From positions 37,977,366-38,041,365 of the forward strand of contig CAIIXF020000001.1 of the NCBI GenBank assembly GCA_903813345.2: DNA of 64,000 nucleotides, read 5' to 3'. Origin of the DNA: Owenia fusiformis. Lineage: Eukaryota; Annelida; Polychaeta; Sabellida; Oweniidae. The translations under genes and the position numbers were made by a program. Under the pieces are notes generated by a model. That model made no database searches, had not been told where the DNA came from, and saw only the letters and a list, made by a program, of their open reading frames with translations. How positions within the stretch are numbered: the stretch's first letter is position 1; each line of letters starts with the position of its first letter. Of this stretch, positions 27,501 to 36,441 are shown one piece after another.

Positions 27501-30500
27501 TGTGGGTGCAAATAGATTTTCAGGTGGGTGCAACTCTGATATCAAAATCTCAGGTGGGTGCTGCGCCCACTTGCTATAATGCTGGGGAGATTACCGAGTA
27601 TTGTGTGTCATATTGGTGAAGCAATTTAAACATCAACTGTGTAGTCTCCAATGTTATAAGAAGGACTTTGTATATCTTATAACAAATAACACCTCATTGT
27701 TGAAATCTATGATTTTCCAGAATAAGGTATGAACCTTTTGGATTTTTGGGAAATAGTCATGGGATAACAAGGATGAATCTTGAAAAGGATGTTTGCTATC
27801 TCTTGATTATACCTCTTATTACGATTTCATCATGACAAATTACAACAAGGCATTTACATAAACAAATGTCACCACCTGGGTGCACACAGTATTATAATAA
27901 GGTGAAAACTTATCTATCTGTAAGTGCCTTGATTCAATGCCATGATAACCAAAATTGCTGCAACTCTGAAGATTCTATAACATGCCTATTAGTGTGGGAG
28001 CAAAAGTCCAAATAAGAGGTTCCGTGTCCTTTTTAGAGGCGAGCTAAGCGACATATGTTTTCATGAACTAGAAGTGATACTGATCAATAAAAAATGATGT
28101 TGGCAATTCTGAATCCGCGACGGCGTTGCTATGGTAACCAAGTAAATATGCCACGCCCACTTTTAGGGGCTCTTTTCAGTGTATGGCCCCTATCTCTGTC
28201 ATTATTGCTCAGATTTAGATGAAACTCACACCAAATGGAAGATAATGGATAATGCAATCAGGAAATATTAAGTTGACAATTCTGAATCAACGATGGCGTT
28301 GCTATGGTAACAAAGTAAATATCCCACACCCACTTTTAGAGGCTCTTTTCAGTGTTTGGTCCCTACCTTCGTCAATATTGCTCAGATTCAGGTGACATTT
28401 GTACCAAATGAAAAGTCATGGAAAGAGCAATCAAACGGTTTAAAAAATATGCAAATAAGGTGATTTGCATATTAATTATGACGTCATAACCGTTTGTTCT
28501 TGCATATTTTATTTTAATCATGATGTATAAATCTGGGAAATTATTGTCTTTAAAATGGTCAGTAATGCTTTTAAGTATTGTAGTTAATTGATTTATTTCT
28601 TTTCGTTGAGTTTATTAGTTTATTTCATTCATACATGTATGGTCATAAAAAATTGAAGAAATGTAATGAAAATATCCAATTCAAGCTGTTGCTATGGTAA
28701 CAGTATGTTGCAAAACTATCTGCTGTGAAACAATTCTTTGGGAAATGTTACATTTTGACTAGTTGACTGACATGTATTCCTTCTTAAATTTGATGGCTGG
28801 CAGAAAATAATCTAATAACGATAGAAAATTATCTAATTAGGATTGTGTTATATTATGATGTCATAATGGCAATTATTAATCAGGGGTGCAACCAGCTTTC
28901 AATCAGGGGGGGGGTGCGATATCGGCATAAGCAACTCAAAAAAAGTTTAAATATGACTTGAAATTTATAAAAATTCCTTCAAAATTGAGCTAGAAGCTTC
29001 AAGTCAAAAGCATTTTAAAAGCTCTTCTGCTGAAAGAACAATGGAAATGACGGCTTGGATCTCCTGCTGTAATGGTTCTATTTTTATTGGTTAATGGGGG
29101 GGGGGGGGGGGTGCCCGAATCACACCACCTGACTATGTCTATGTTTCCTATTGTATTCAGGTGAATATGCCATCCCCACTTTTCAGGTGTTTTCCAAAGT
29201 CTTGATTCTGTCAGTTGTCATGATGATAGCTCTAATGTATATGAATTTTTCATCAAATGGAAACTAAAGAATCAGACAATGCATGGGAAATGTAGAATGA
29301 CAGACTGATATACCTGTTATGGTATGACTACCAAAGCTGTTTTCGTGATTATTTTCTTGATGATTCCAAATTGGTATCTTGTCCTTTGAAATTCACCATA
29401 AAAGTAGGTCAAAGCTGAAAACTATGATTGGTTTACATTCTATTTCTTTACATGTATAGAGTATGATCAAGAAATATTATTGGCGATTCTAAATCTGCGA
29501 TGCTGTTGCTATGGTAACCAAGTAAATATGCCACGCCCATTTTTAGGGGCTGTTTTCAGTGTTTGGCCCCCATCTCCACCATTATTGCTCAGATTTTGAC
29601 AAAATTCAGACCAAATTGAAAGGAATAGATAATGCAATCAGAAGATATTAAGTTGACAATTCAAGATGATTCCAAATTGGTATCTTGTCCTTTGAAATTC
29701 ACCATAAAAGTAGGTCAAAGCTGAAAACTATGATTGGTTTACATTCTATTTCTGTTTATGTATAGAGTATGATCAAGAAATATTATTGGCGATTCTAAAT
29801 CAACGATGGCGTTGCTATGGTAACAAAGTAAATATGCCCACCCACTTTTAGGGGCTCTTTTCAGTGTTTGGCCCTTATCTTCTTCATTATTGCTCAGATT
29901 TAGATGAAATTTGCACCAAATCAAAAGTAATAGATAGGGCAATCAGACGGTTAGTAAACTATGCAAATAGAATTATTTGCATATTGATTATGACGTCATA
30001 AATGTTTGTTCTTGCATATGTTATCTTAATCATGATGTATTAATCTGTGAAATTATTGTCTTTAAAATAGTCAGTCATGCTTTTAACTAATTAATTAGTT
30101 TATTTCTTTAAGTTGAGTTCATACATTCATTCATACTTGCATGGTCATAAAAACTGAATGAATCTAAAAATGTAATGAAAGTGTCCAATATATGCTGTTG
30201 CTATGGTTTCAGCACGTAGCAAAACTATCTGATGTAAAAACCAGAACAACGGCAACGCCAAAGCGTAGCAAATCCCATCGAACAGAAATGGCTGTCATTT
30301 TTACAAACGAAGCGCAAATATCATAAAACAACACACCAGAAAGGCCACCATTTTCAAAATGGTTGCTCACTAGCCAAGTTGTCATCAGAAGAAATAATAT
30401 GCTTTTAAGTAGCCACCTCTAAAATTTTTTGAAAAATCGCACACGTACTTGTAAAATAACACACGTAAAAATGGTGGCCATTTTTCAAAATGGCCGACTA

Positions 30501-33500
30501 CTCCCCAAAGTTTTATTAGACAATGTGCCATGCTTAAAGTATTCACATATCAAATATGAACAAAATCGCTCCACTACTTTTCGAGTTATAGTAAAATACG
30601 TTAAATGGCGGCCATTTTTCAAAATGGCCACCTTCTACCAAAAGCGTCATTAGAAATAGACGGTGTTCCATGCTTATAGTATTCACATACCAAATATGAA
30701 CAAAATCGCTCCACTACTTTTCGAGTTATGGTAAAATACATTAAAATGGCGGCCATTTTTCAAAATTGTTTTCAAAATGGCCGCCTTCTACCAAAATTCA
30801 TAACTGTCATAGGACAGTGTGCCATGCTTATAGTATTCACATACCAAATATGAACAAAATCGCTCCACTACTTTTCGAGTTATAGTAAAATACGTTAAAA
30901 TGGCGGCCATTTTTCAAAATGGCCGCCTTCTACCAAAAGTGTCTTTAGACAGTGTACAATGCTTATAGTATTCACACACCAAATATGAACAAAATCGCTC
31001 CACTATTTTTAGAGTTACAGCAAAAACCGTAAAATGACGAGTAAAGGCCGCCATTTTTCAAGATGGCTGCCATGTGCTTTTTAATATCTACATTTGTAGC
31101 ATTATTAATGTCCTTTATAATTTTTTTTACATTTAAAACATATTGCTATTACAGTTTTACATATTGCACCTAAATTACTGTAAAATCGTCACTAAAATGG
31201 CCGCCATTTTGAAATGAGCGGCCATTTTGAAAATCGGCTTTCGAGCAGAACTTCTACCCCCATAGGGTATATGTGTACGAAATATGAACAAAATCGGGCC
31301 AACGGTATTTGAGTTATTGCCCGGACGGACGGACGGACAGACGGACGGACGGACGGACGTACGTACGGACGGACGGACGTACGTACGGACGGACGGACGG
31401 AGGCGTTCCCTATATCCCTCCGAACTTCGTTCGATGGGATAATAATTCTTTAGGAAATTTTACATTTTGACTAGCTGACTGACACATGTATTCTTTTTAA
31501 AATATGATGACAGAAAATAATCTTATAACTATACATTATTTAATTTGGATTGTGTTTTGCAATTATTAATCAGGGGTGCAGCCAGCGTTCAGTCAGGAGA
31601 GGGGGATTGCGATTGTGGCATAAGCAACCCAAAAATGTTTTAAAGATTTGTTTTGAATTTTACAAAAATTGATGCACCTTCCTTCAAAACTGAGCTAGAA
31701 GCTTCAGGTCAAAATGCTTTTAAAGCTCTTCTTCTATTTAATGTTTCTATTTTTATGTTTATGGGGGCGCACCCATCGCACCCCCTGGCAATGCATATCT
31801 TAATCCAATATGATGTTGCTATGGTAACTAGGTGAATATGCCACCCCCACTGTTCAGGGCTTTTTCAAAGTTTTGCTTCTATCTTTGTCATGATTACAGC
31901 TTGAGTGTGTATGCAATATTCACCAAATTGAAGCTAAAAATCAGACAATGCATGGATTATGTAGATTGACTGACTGGCATGCCCATCGTGGCATTAATAG
32001 CTGCTAATGGTTTTGAAATCCGAAAAAATGTTCAACGTCAATGTACATAAAAAAATAATATCATTTTATGGTATAGGTCAATACTTTAGCCTTTTCATTA
32101 TTTTAGGTCACGTAGACATAACTGTACCAATTTTGAACCGAATGGTTGGATGTCAGATTTCAAAACCAAAAGCATATCTTAAATCAGGGGCTTCCATACT
32201 CCATACTTGTAAAGAAATGGAATTAATCATAGTTTTCAGCTTTGACCTCATTTTATGGTGAATGTCAAAGGACAAGGTTCCAATTACCCAAATGCGAGTA
32301 GGTAGTTACCAGTTTCACCACCAGGTGGCTGATTCGGGTCAATTAACATGGCAGGTATATAAGAAAGTTCCCTTAAACTTGAATATTATCAATTTAAGTG
32401 GCTTAATTTTAATATAACCCTTATGTGTCTGATACTTATACTAATGAAAATATGTCCAGTAAAGCAAAATATTATCTGTCCACTAAAAGAAAAGATATTT
32501 CATTTTTTGTGATTTTATAGCATGGGGTCTATGGGGAATCTCCCCGAGCTAGAAGTCACATTTTCAAAGAAAATTAATTTTTCAAAGTTGATAAACACTT
32601 TTTAAAACCACATTTCTAGATGTAATTTTACATGTAGATTTTAAATATGATATTACTTTAACTGACTTTTGAATTTTTAATGACGTAAATCAAGATTATT
32701 TCTACTCGCATCTGGGTTATTTGGAACCATTTTGAGCAATTTTACCTTATTGCAAGAGATAATCACAAAAAGCAGCTATGATACCATAACAGGTACTGTA
32801 CTCCTGATATTTTTCGCCTGCGATTTAGTTTCATGCTTTATAAAAAAGCGAAAAATTAATCTTTGCGAAATTGTCAATTAAATCCCGGGGATTTCTGAAA
32901 TTTATTATTACAATTTGTGTTTTGTAAAATGTTTGTCAAGTGTTTTAGGCGATTAATGGGATAGTAGGTACCAATGTCTGTTACAGATGAACCATTTTGA
33001 GCAATTTTACCTTGTTTCAAGAAAATAATCACAAAAACAGCTATGATACCACAACAGGTACTTAGTATGTCAGTCAGCCAATCTACATTTTTCATGTATT
33101 GTCTGAATCACCTAGCATATTCACCTAATGGTTACCATAGCAACATCAAGTTGGATGAACATAGGCAGTGCTTAGGGGGGGGGGGGGGGGGGTTGTGCGC
33201 TGGGTTCACCTACCCCCTCATATCCGATAAAAATAAAACCATTAGATAAAAGAAGGCTTTCGACTTGAAACTTTTTGCTAAACTTTGTAAAACTTTTTGT
33301 AAAATTCAAAACCTATCTTATAAATACTTTTGGGTTGCCTGTGCCACGATCACAGGCCCCCTTCTGACTGAAAGCTGGCTGCGCCCCTGATTTAAAATTG
33401 CCATTATGACATCATAATATAACACAATCCAAATTTAATAACTATGGTTATTAGATTATTTTCTGTCATCAAATTTTAAAAAGAGTACATGTCAGTCAAC

Positions 33501-35762
33501 TGGTCAAAATGTAACATTTCCTAAAGAACTCTTGTTTACAGCAGATAGTTTTGTTACATGCTGTCACCAAAGCAACAGTGTAAGCAACACTTTCATTATA
33601 TTTATTCAACTTTTATGATCATACATGTGTGAATAGAATAACTAAAAACTCAACTAAAAGAAATAAACAAGACTAGTTAAAAGCATTATACGGACCATTT
33701 TAAAGACAATAATTTACCAGATCTATACATTATGATTAAAATGAAATATGCAAGAACAAACAGTTATGACGTCATAATTGATATGCAAATCATCATATTT
33801 GCATATATTAAAATCTGTGTGATTGCTCTATCTATTACCTTTCATTTGGTGCAAATTTCATCTTAATCTTAGCAATAATGACTAAGTTAGGGGCCAAACA
33901 CTGAAAATAGCTCCGAAAAATGGGCGTTGCATATTTACTTTGTTACCATTGCAACGCCATATCGGATCCAGAATTGCCAACTTAATATTTCCTGATTGCA
34001 TTATCCATTAGCTTCCATTTGGTATGAATTTCATCTAAATCTGAACAAAAATGACAGAGATAGGGGCCATACACTGAAAAGAGCCCCCAAAAGTGGGCGT
34101 GGCATATTTACTTGGTTACCATAGCAATGCCGTCGCGGATTCAGAATTGCCAACATCATTTTTCTTGGTAAGTATCACGTATAGTTCATGAAAATATATG
34201 TCACTTAGCTCGCCTCTAAAAAGGACACGGAATGACCTTTGCTCCCATACTATATACATGTATTTAAAAAAATGTTTGGAATTTCAAATCAATCTAGCCA
34301 TGATATTGCCATATGAAAAAAAGATTTTAGTCTCATAATATGTTGACATGGAACAAACATTACCCAAACCTGAACAATTTTTATCATCTTTATAAATGAT
34401 ATAATGCTAACTTAACTTCTTCAGTTATAGCCCATTACTCCTTAAATTAAAAATATCCCACAAAAATGTAACATGTCTTTGTCTTAACTCTACTAATTCA
34501 TGACCATGGTAATATCGTTACAGATAAAGATCAAAAATCTGTTGAACCAAAACATATGCAAAATGCTGACACCAACATCTGCTCATAAAAAAGAAAGCTA
34601 CATAGTAACATATCATCCTAGTGTTGCCATAACAAGAAGCCACTTTGGATATAGAACAAATAGGTGCGATGAGTGCCACAATCGCATCCCCCTCTGACTG
34701 AAAACCAAATTTTTTTGCGATTGCAACCCCCTGACTGAAAGCTTGCTACGCCCCTGGATTTATTCAAGAAGACACTACACTGAGGACTGTGCAGATGCTA
34801 AAATCAAACCAAAACGGCCAACCTCTGCTCGTCAATTCAAAGTCTTATTTCACCAAGATGCAAGCTCTGGCTGATATGCTTCACTGTCATTCCATGTCAG
34901 TCTCATGGAGTCATGTTCTTTTAATATGTTCTAAGGACATCTTTGAATAGACAAGGCTCAAAAATCGAATTTTGTTATTCTGGATTGTCAGGGAGGGATG
35001 TTCAATTTTCCCAAAATAATACAATATAGTAGAGTTTAAGCCCAAATTCTCACAAGCCTTCGAATATTTTTGTCATTTTTCAATGAAATTTCAAAAGCAG
35101 GCTATAAAAGCTGAACCAAATAAAACAACAAGTACTTGAATTATTGCCTGGACATTAGTGATCTGCGGTATTGCCGGAAGTACCGTTACGGTGGCATTCT
35201 GCACTAATGTCGGTACTGAAATTCCAATACCGGAATATCTGAAGAATCAATTAAACTTACCAGAAATCTCAAGATTATAATTATTATAAGTGTTTAACAT
35301 CGATAAAAAGTGAAGAAAAGTAATCTTTTTCACATTGGAAATATTTACATTTTGTTTTTATCTCCTTTTTGAAGAGTTAAGGGCACCACCTAGCGAGCGG
35401 AAGAACTTGTCAAAAAATGAAAATATTTTTCTTTTTTTTCAATTTGAGGAATGACTATGATAAATAGCTAGATGTCTTAATAATTCAACGCAGAAATTAT
35501 CAATAATCAGGTAAGACATTGATAAATCATGACTATAAACTGTGTTTGTATGAAATGGACCAAATTCACCACCAAAAACTTTGGCAAAATCTAAACTCAG
35601 TCACAGAAAGTACGAATTCGCGAACGTAGACCCAAAACCGCGGTATTTGGTAAGGGTAAGGTATTGAATTGGGGTAATACCGGCACCAGTTTTCACTACC
35701 ATTTGGAACACTACCGGACATAGGCCACGAACACACATATACTTACCAAGCTTTGATGTCAT
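9412..35762 (-). CDS. Dab: Disabled (Dab) endocytic adaptor, ten-exon gene model
   Basis: Cytoplasmic clathrin-adaptor protein: the family PTB domain binds phosphoinositides and FxNPxY tails of LDL-receptor-type receptors, and DPF motifs recruit the AP-2 appendage. Coding exons on the minus strand: 35747-35762, 21600-21808, 21127-21264, 19867-19980, 19472-19675, 15270-15407, 14807-14926, 14366-14431, 10318-14019, 9412-9576. All junctions are GT/AG; the first is phase 1, the rest phase 0. The model gives 1623 residues: PTB about 6-159, a basic Lys/Ser/Pro segment 160-227, then a long disordered tail with about 28 DPF motifs in all, SH3-type proline runs and one NPF. PTB anchors are [21 protein letters not shown] and FIAIKT. 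Start is fixed by an in-frame TGA 33 bp upstream. A small extra exon inside a long intron, or another 3' exon, could have been missed. The family is certain. Confidence 0.93.
9577..10317 (-). other. Dab intron 9
   Basis: 741 bp of A-rich (plus-strand) DNA between the last two coding exons; no repeat family or additional exon seen. Confidence 0.6.
10318..14019 (-). CDS. Dab: Dab exon 9: giant DPF-repeat exon
   Basis: One uninterrupted 3702-nt exon (residues 336-1569), acceptor CAATTTTCAG at 14020 and donor GTAAGA. It carries 25 DPF motifs spread over its length, with recurrent contexts such as DPFATN and DPFAVN. About residues 710-810 hold proline-rich SH3-type ligands ([36 protein letters not shown]). 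No folded domain is visible. Sequence upstream of the acceptor is also open, to an ATG at 14106, so a transcript starting inside intron 8 could use it, but the NDPF exon start and acceptor argue for splicing. Opposite-strand open frames here are shadows. Confidence 0.93.
14366..14431 (-). CDS. Dab: Dab exon 8: 22-residue DPF exon
   Basis: 66 nt, phase 0, acceptor GTGTTCCAG, donor GTGAGA. Encodes [16 protein letters not shown] and five further residues. It begins with the same NDPFT as exon 9, suggesting an ancient exon duplication. Confidence 0.82.
14432..15269 (-). other. Dab introns around exon 7
   Basis: Intron 7 (14432-14806) and intron 6 (14927-15269) flank exon 7. Apart from splice sites I see only AT-rich sequence; minus-strand frames overlapping exon 7 in other phases are shadows. 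Confidence 0.6.
14807..14926 (-). CDS. Dab: Dab exon 7: Ala-rich linker with a DPW motif
   Basis: 120 nt, phase 0, acceptor GATCCACAG, donor GTATGC. Encodes residues 274-313 including SFAETFDAF, an Ala/Pro run and ADPWGG. DPW is an AP-2 appendage-binding variant of DPF known from other endocytic proteins. Confidence 0.8.
15270..15407 (-). CDS. Dab: Dab exon 6: acidic linker
   Basis: 138 nt, phase 0, acceptor TTTATTGTAG and donor GTGCTT. Encodes residues 228-273 ([18 protein letters not shown] to [10 protein letters not shown]), Thr/Glu-rich and without a known domain. Placement rests on clean splice sites and matching phase. Confidence 0.75.
16766..17852 (-). mobile_element. degenerate mariner-type transposon with long inverted repeats
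   Basis: 1087 bp, flanked by TA on both sides (16764-16765 and 17853-17854). Ends start CGAGGGGTGATCAATAAGT, a mariner-like terminus. Inverted similarity continues for about 200 bp inward, to GACCGACATTTACGTCA near 16951-16967 against TGACGTAAATGTCGGTCC near 17652-17669. The minus-strand frame 17188-17481 keeps part of the catalytic core: [11 protein letters not shown] matches the usual LLHDNAPAHK, and [15 protein letters not shown] matches HPPYSPDLAPCDYF. The first half of the transposase is missing, so this copy should be inactive. Confidence 0.85.
17905..18232. mobile_element. double-hairpin MITE, copy 1
   Basis: About 330 bp in two inverted-repeat modules. Module one begins ATTATTACCACCTTGC and ends GGTGGTAATAAT. 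Module two (18132-18232) is a near-perfect hairpin, AATAACGTCATTTCTGCG to AGAAATGACGTTATT, centred on GGGCCTTCGGCCC at 18182. A second copy lies at 23198-23544. Both copies contain TGACGTCAT. There is no coding capacity. Confidence 0.8.
18885..19022. repeat. short interspersed repeat with ATGTCACCAC ends, copy 2
   Basis: Matches the unit at 7985-8124 through ACAAGGCATTA, GCAAAATGTCACCACCT, CATTTGTTACA and AACAATATGTCACCACTT. This copy ends with a short extra duplication, CAATATGTCTGGTGGTGACAT. Confidence 0.7.
19472..19675 (-). CDS. Dab: Dab exon 5: basic Ser/Pro/Lys-rich linker
   Basis: 204 nt, phase 0, acceptor TTATTCTAG, donor GTAAGT. Encodes residues 160-227: many Lys-Ser-Pro-type triplets ([20 protein letters not shown]) ending [12 protein letters not shown]. 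It is strongly basic and probably disordered. As a phase-0 cassette it could be skipped without frame loss; that is an inference. The opposite-strand frame at 19431-19679 is its shadow. Confidence 0.8.
19867..19980 (-). CDS. Dab: Dab exon 4: C-terminal PTB helix
   Basis: 114 nt, phase 0, acceptor ATATCTTTAG, donor GTATGA. Encodes residues 122-159: [20 protein letters not shown] forms the long closing helix of the PTB fold, followed by an acidic tail ([16 protein letters not shown]). Confidence 0.93.
19981..21126 (-). other. Dab intron 3
   Basis: 1.15-kb intron. It holds a MITE-like element at about 20893-21062; the rest is AT-rich with no further exon seen. Confidence 0.6.
20893..21062. mobile_element. 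GGGGCGGATCCAG-type MITE
   Basis: Read on the minus strand it begins CAGGGGCGGATCCAGGATTT and passes through G-rich tracts; the other end reads CCAGCGGATCTAGACGGGGG with a long C tract, an imperfect inverted repeat of the first. GGGGCGGATCCAG ends are common in non-autonomous elements of many animal genomes. No coding sequence. Confidence 0.65.
21127..21264 (-). CDS. Dab: Dab exon 3: central PTB segment
   Basis: 138 nt, phase 0 at both ends, acceptor ATGTTTCAG and donor GTAAGT. Encodes residues 76-121 with [25 protein letters not shown] and FIAIKTQQA, the most conserved stretch of the Dab PTB domain. Confidence 0.95.
21600..21808 (-). CDS. Dab: Dab exon 2: N-terminal half of the PTB domain
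   Basis: Acceptor TGTTTCAG, donor GTAAGC, 209 nt. Encodes residues 6-75, including [41 protein letters not shown] and [10 protein letters not shown], which match the first strands and helix of the Disabled PTB fold closely. A DPF motif sits just ahead of the domain. Confidence 0.95.
21870..22049. repeat. 18-bp minisatellite, ten units
   Basis: Exactly 180 bp of an 18-bp unit, consensus AAGATAGATCAAGGTACC, with scattered substitutions rising toward the right end. It lies in Dab intron 1, 61 bp upstream of exon 2. Because 18 is a multiple of 3, both strands stay open and give repeat peptides (RYQDRS, GTLIYL); these are not genes. Confidence 0.92.
22713..22924. mobile_element. MITE with CAGGCCCGTAGCCAGG termini, copy 1
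   Basis: 212 bp with perfect 16-bp inverted termini (CAGGCCCGTAGCCAGG and its complement) flanked by a 5-bp direct repeat AATAG. The interior has runs of G and the block TTGGCCAAAATATGGCTAAA. Copies: 24143-24290 (shorter) and a fragment from 49071. Confidence 0.88.
23198..23544. mobile_element. double-hairpin MITE, copy 2
   Basis: Full-length relative of 17905-18232 in the same orientation, sharing CCTTGCCGGGCCAGTTCTAG, TAAGATTTTCTTGCTGTTTC and the terminal GAAATGACGTTATTGTA. It differs by substitutions and an expanded loop in module two (CGGCTCTTGAACCAATATTC). Confidence 0.8.
24143..24290. mobile_element. MITE with CAGGCCCGTAGCCAGG termini, copy 2
   Basis: Shortened copy with one terminus GGCCCGTAGC and the other CCTGGCTACAGGC, flanked by direct repeats CTAGGTT at 24136-24142 and 24291-24297. 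The interior shares TTGCCAAGGGGGGTTCAC and TGGTGAAAAACTG with copy 1 but lacks much of the right G-rich part. Confidence 0.75.
24299..27390 (-). other. unassigned part of Dab intron 1
   Basis: About 3 kb of AT-rich intronic sequence. A 146-codon plus-strand frame (25666-26106) contains a less AT-rich patch and the perfect palindrome GCTTGGGATCGATCCCAAGC at 25930-25949; no protein family is recognised in it. Confidence 0.45.
27391..27597. mobile_element. MITE with CAGTGATCTCC termini, copy 1
   Basis: About 207 bp, opening CAGTGATCTCC and closing with GGGGAGATTACCGAG, an imperfect inverted match. The interior repeats CAGGTGGGTGCA-like blocks. An inverted copy lies at 36442-36649, so the pair brackets the large foldback element. 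Confidence 0.75.
28884..29140. repeat. GGGGTGCAACCAGC-type segment, first copy in the foldback element
   Basis: CAGGGGTGCAACCAGCTTTC opens a segment of about 255 bp with long G runs (28911, 29096), an interior containing TTGAGCTAGAAGCTTCA, and a close near CACCACCTGACTATG. Related segments are at 31572-31800 (same strand) and 33150-33392 (opposite strand); a fragment is at 34690-34755. Confidence 0.65.
30249..31441. mobile_element. interspersed element with internal tandem units and GGGATA hairpin end, copy B
   Basis: Begins near GTAGCAAATCCCATCGAAC and ends with the CGAACTTCGTTCG hairpin and GGGATA. Inside are four units of about 135-154 bp, marked by CAAAATCGCTCCACTA at 30561, 30701, 30855 and 30990, each followed by AAATGGCGGCCATTTTTCAA-like sequence except the last, which is diverged. 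A GGAC microsatellite follows. It is inserted within the foldback element and has no coding capacity. Confidence 0.78.
31322..31401. repeat. GGAC tetranucleotide microsatellite
   Basis: About 80 bp of GGAC repeats interrupted by CAGAC and GTACGTAC variants. It precedes the terminal hairpin of copy B; copies A and C have short decayed versions (GGACGGACAAATGG; GAACAGACAAACAAAC) in the same place. Confidence 0.92.
32286..32717. mobile_element. MITE with GATGCGAGTAG termini, copy 2, nested in the foldback element
   Basis: Starts ACCCAAATGCGAGTAG and ends CTACTCGCATCTGGGT, inverted repeats of 16 bp with one mismatch. The interior is collinear with 6796-7221. It lies inside the foldback element, near the inner end of the right arm. 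Confidence 0.85.
34251..35746 (-). other. first part of Dab intron 1 with a possible repeat
   Basis: Contains a fragment of the GGGGTGCAACCAGC-type repeat at 34690-34755. Near 35160-35700 several GGTATTGCCGG, AATACCGG and GGTAATACCGGCACC blocks look like a diverged inverted-repeat element whose ends I could not fix. No exon was seen besides exon 1. Confidence 0.4.
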
Positions 35763-35813
35763 GGTTGAGTGTTTTTTCCTCCCTGCTAAAGTGTGTCAGT
35801 CCGTAATTAAAAT
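35747..35813 (-). CDS. Dab: Dab exon 1: 5'UTR end and first 16 coding bases
   Basis: The acceptor TTTCAG ends at 35814. The exon carries 51 nt of leader, then ATG ACA TCA AAG CTT G and the donor GTAAGT. Coding bases are 35747-35762 and encode MTSKL plus one base, which joins in phase 1 to CT of exon 2 (Ala). An in-frame TGA in the leader excludes an earlier start in this exon. The acceptor implies at least one further non-coding 5' exon, not located. Confidence 0.85.
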
Positions 35814-36441
35814 CTGAAAGCATAGATAAGACTTTGTCAGAAGAAAAAGATTCTCTCTAATAACATATCTTGCGAATCCTTACTTAGATAATTGCTGTAT
35901 CTAAAATACTTAATGTAAAAGATACAGGCGTACAGACATATTTATCACTACTATTGAAGGGGTTGTGGTGCTCTATAAGTCTACTAATGATGTGATAATA
36001 ATGATTCAAACAAAATAGGCAAACTCGTCAAAATGCTTTTAGGTTTTGTTCCAATATGTAATTTAGATAACAACATGTAATTATTTATTCAAATCTAAAA
36101 AAACTGAAATGACAATTTGCATGATCTCGGATTTTACAGCATACATGGAAATTTTCAAATAATGCTACAAATTATGCAGTAATGGAATATTGGTACCAGT
36201 TATGACTGACTTCGGAATTTGGACACAAATCATTTACAAAGATATTTCAGTACAGTATATAAATGACAGAACTAAAATATCAATTTCTAAATGCAAATAT
36301 ATAACCTTAAACATCTCTTATAGAACCTAGAAAAGAATGTAGTGATGCATATTTTTTGCCTGGCATATCACTTAATCACTTATCACTAAATCCAAAAATA
36401 GGCGAGCCAGGTATTTGTTGTTATGTGGTTCTCTTATAATA

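Larger units (their letters stand above)
28125..34128. promoter_or_regulatory. dispersed RFX X-box-like sites inside the foldback element
   Basis: The 14-mer GTTGCTATGGTAAC occurs at 28125, 28298, 28688, 29505, 29811 and 31815. Its complement or near-complement occurs at 33131, 33942 and 34115, with weaker variants at 30197 and 33563. It is two GTNRCC-type half-sites in palindrome with a 2-bp spacer, the known RFX-factor X-box pattern. Sites in the left part are on one strand and those in the right part on the other, following the arms. Function is inferred from the motif only. Confidence 0.5.
27992..34250. mobile_element. 6.3-kb composite foldback element
   Basis: The outer ends are inverted copies: GTGTGGGAGCAAAAGTCC at 27992 against the complement of GACCTTTGCTCCCATAC ending at 34250. 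The inverted similarity continues for about 1.3 kb on each side, roughly 27992-29360 against 33000-34250, through landmarks such as TTTTTAGAGGCGAGCTAAG, GTGGGCGTGGCATATTTACT and AAACAGTTATGACGTCATAA. The middle holds further direct and inverted copies of arm segments (29440-30240, 31445-32000, 32740-33000), a tandem-array element (30249-31441) and a nested MITE (32286-32717). No transposase frame was found. It lies in Dab intron 1. Confidence 0.82.

Noticed and set aside
28884-33392. Tandem and inverted repeats considered as a CRISPR-like array
   Set aside because: Spacing is irregular, units are long and diverged, and the surroundings are eukaryotic introns and transposons.
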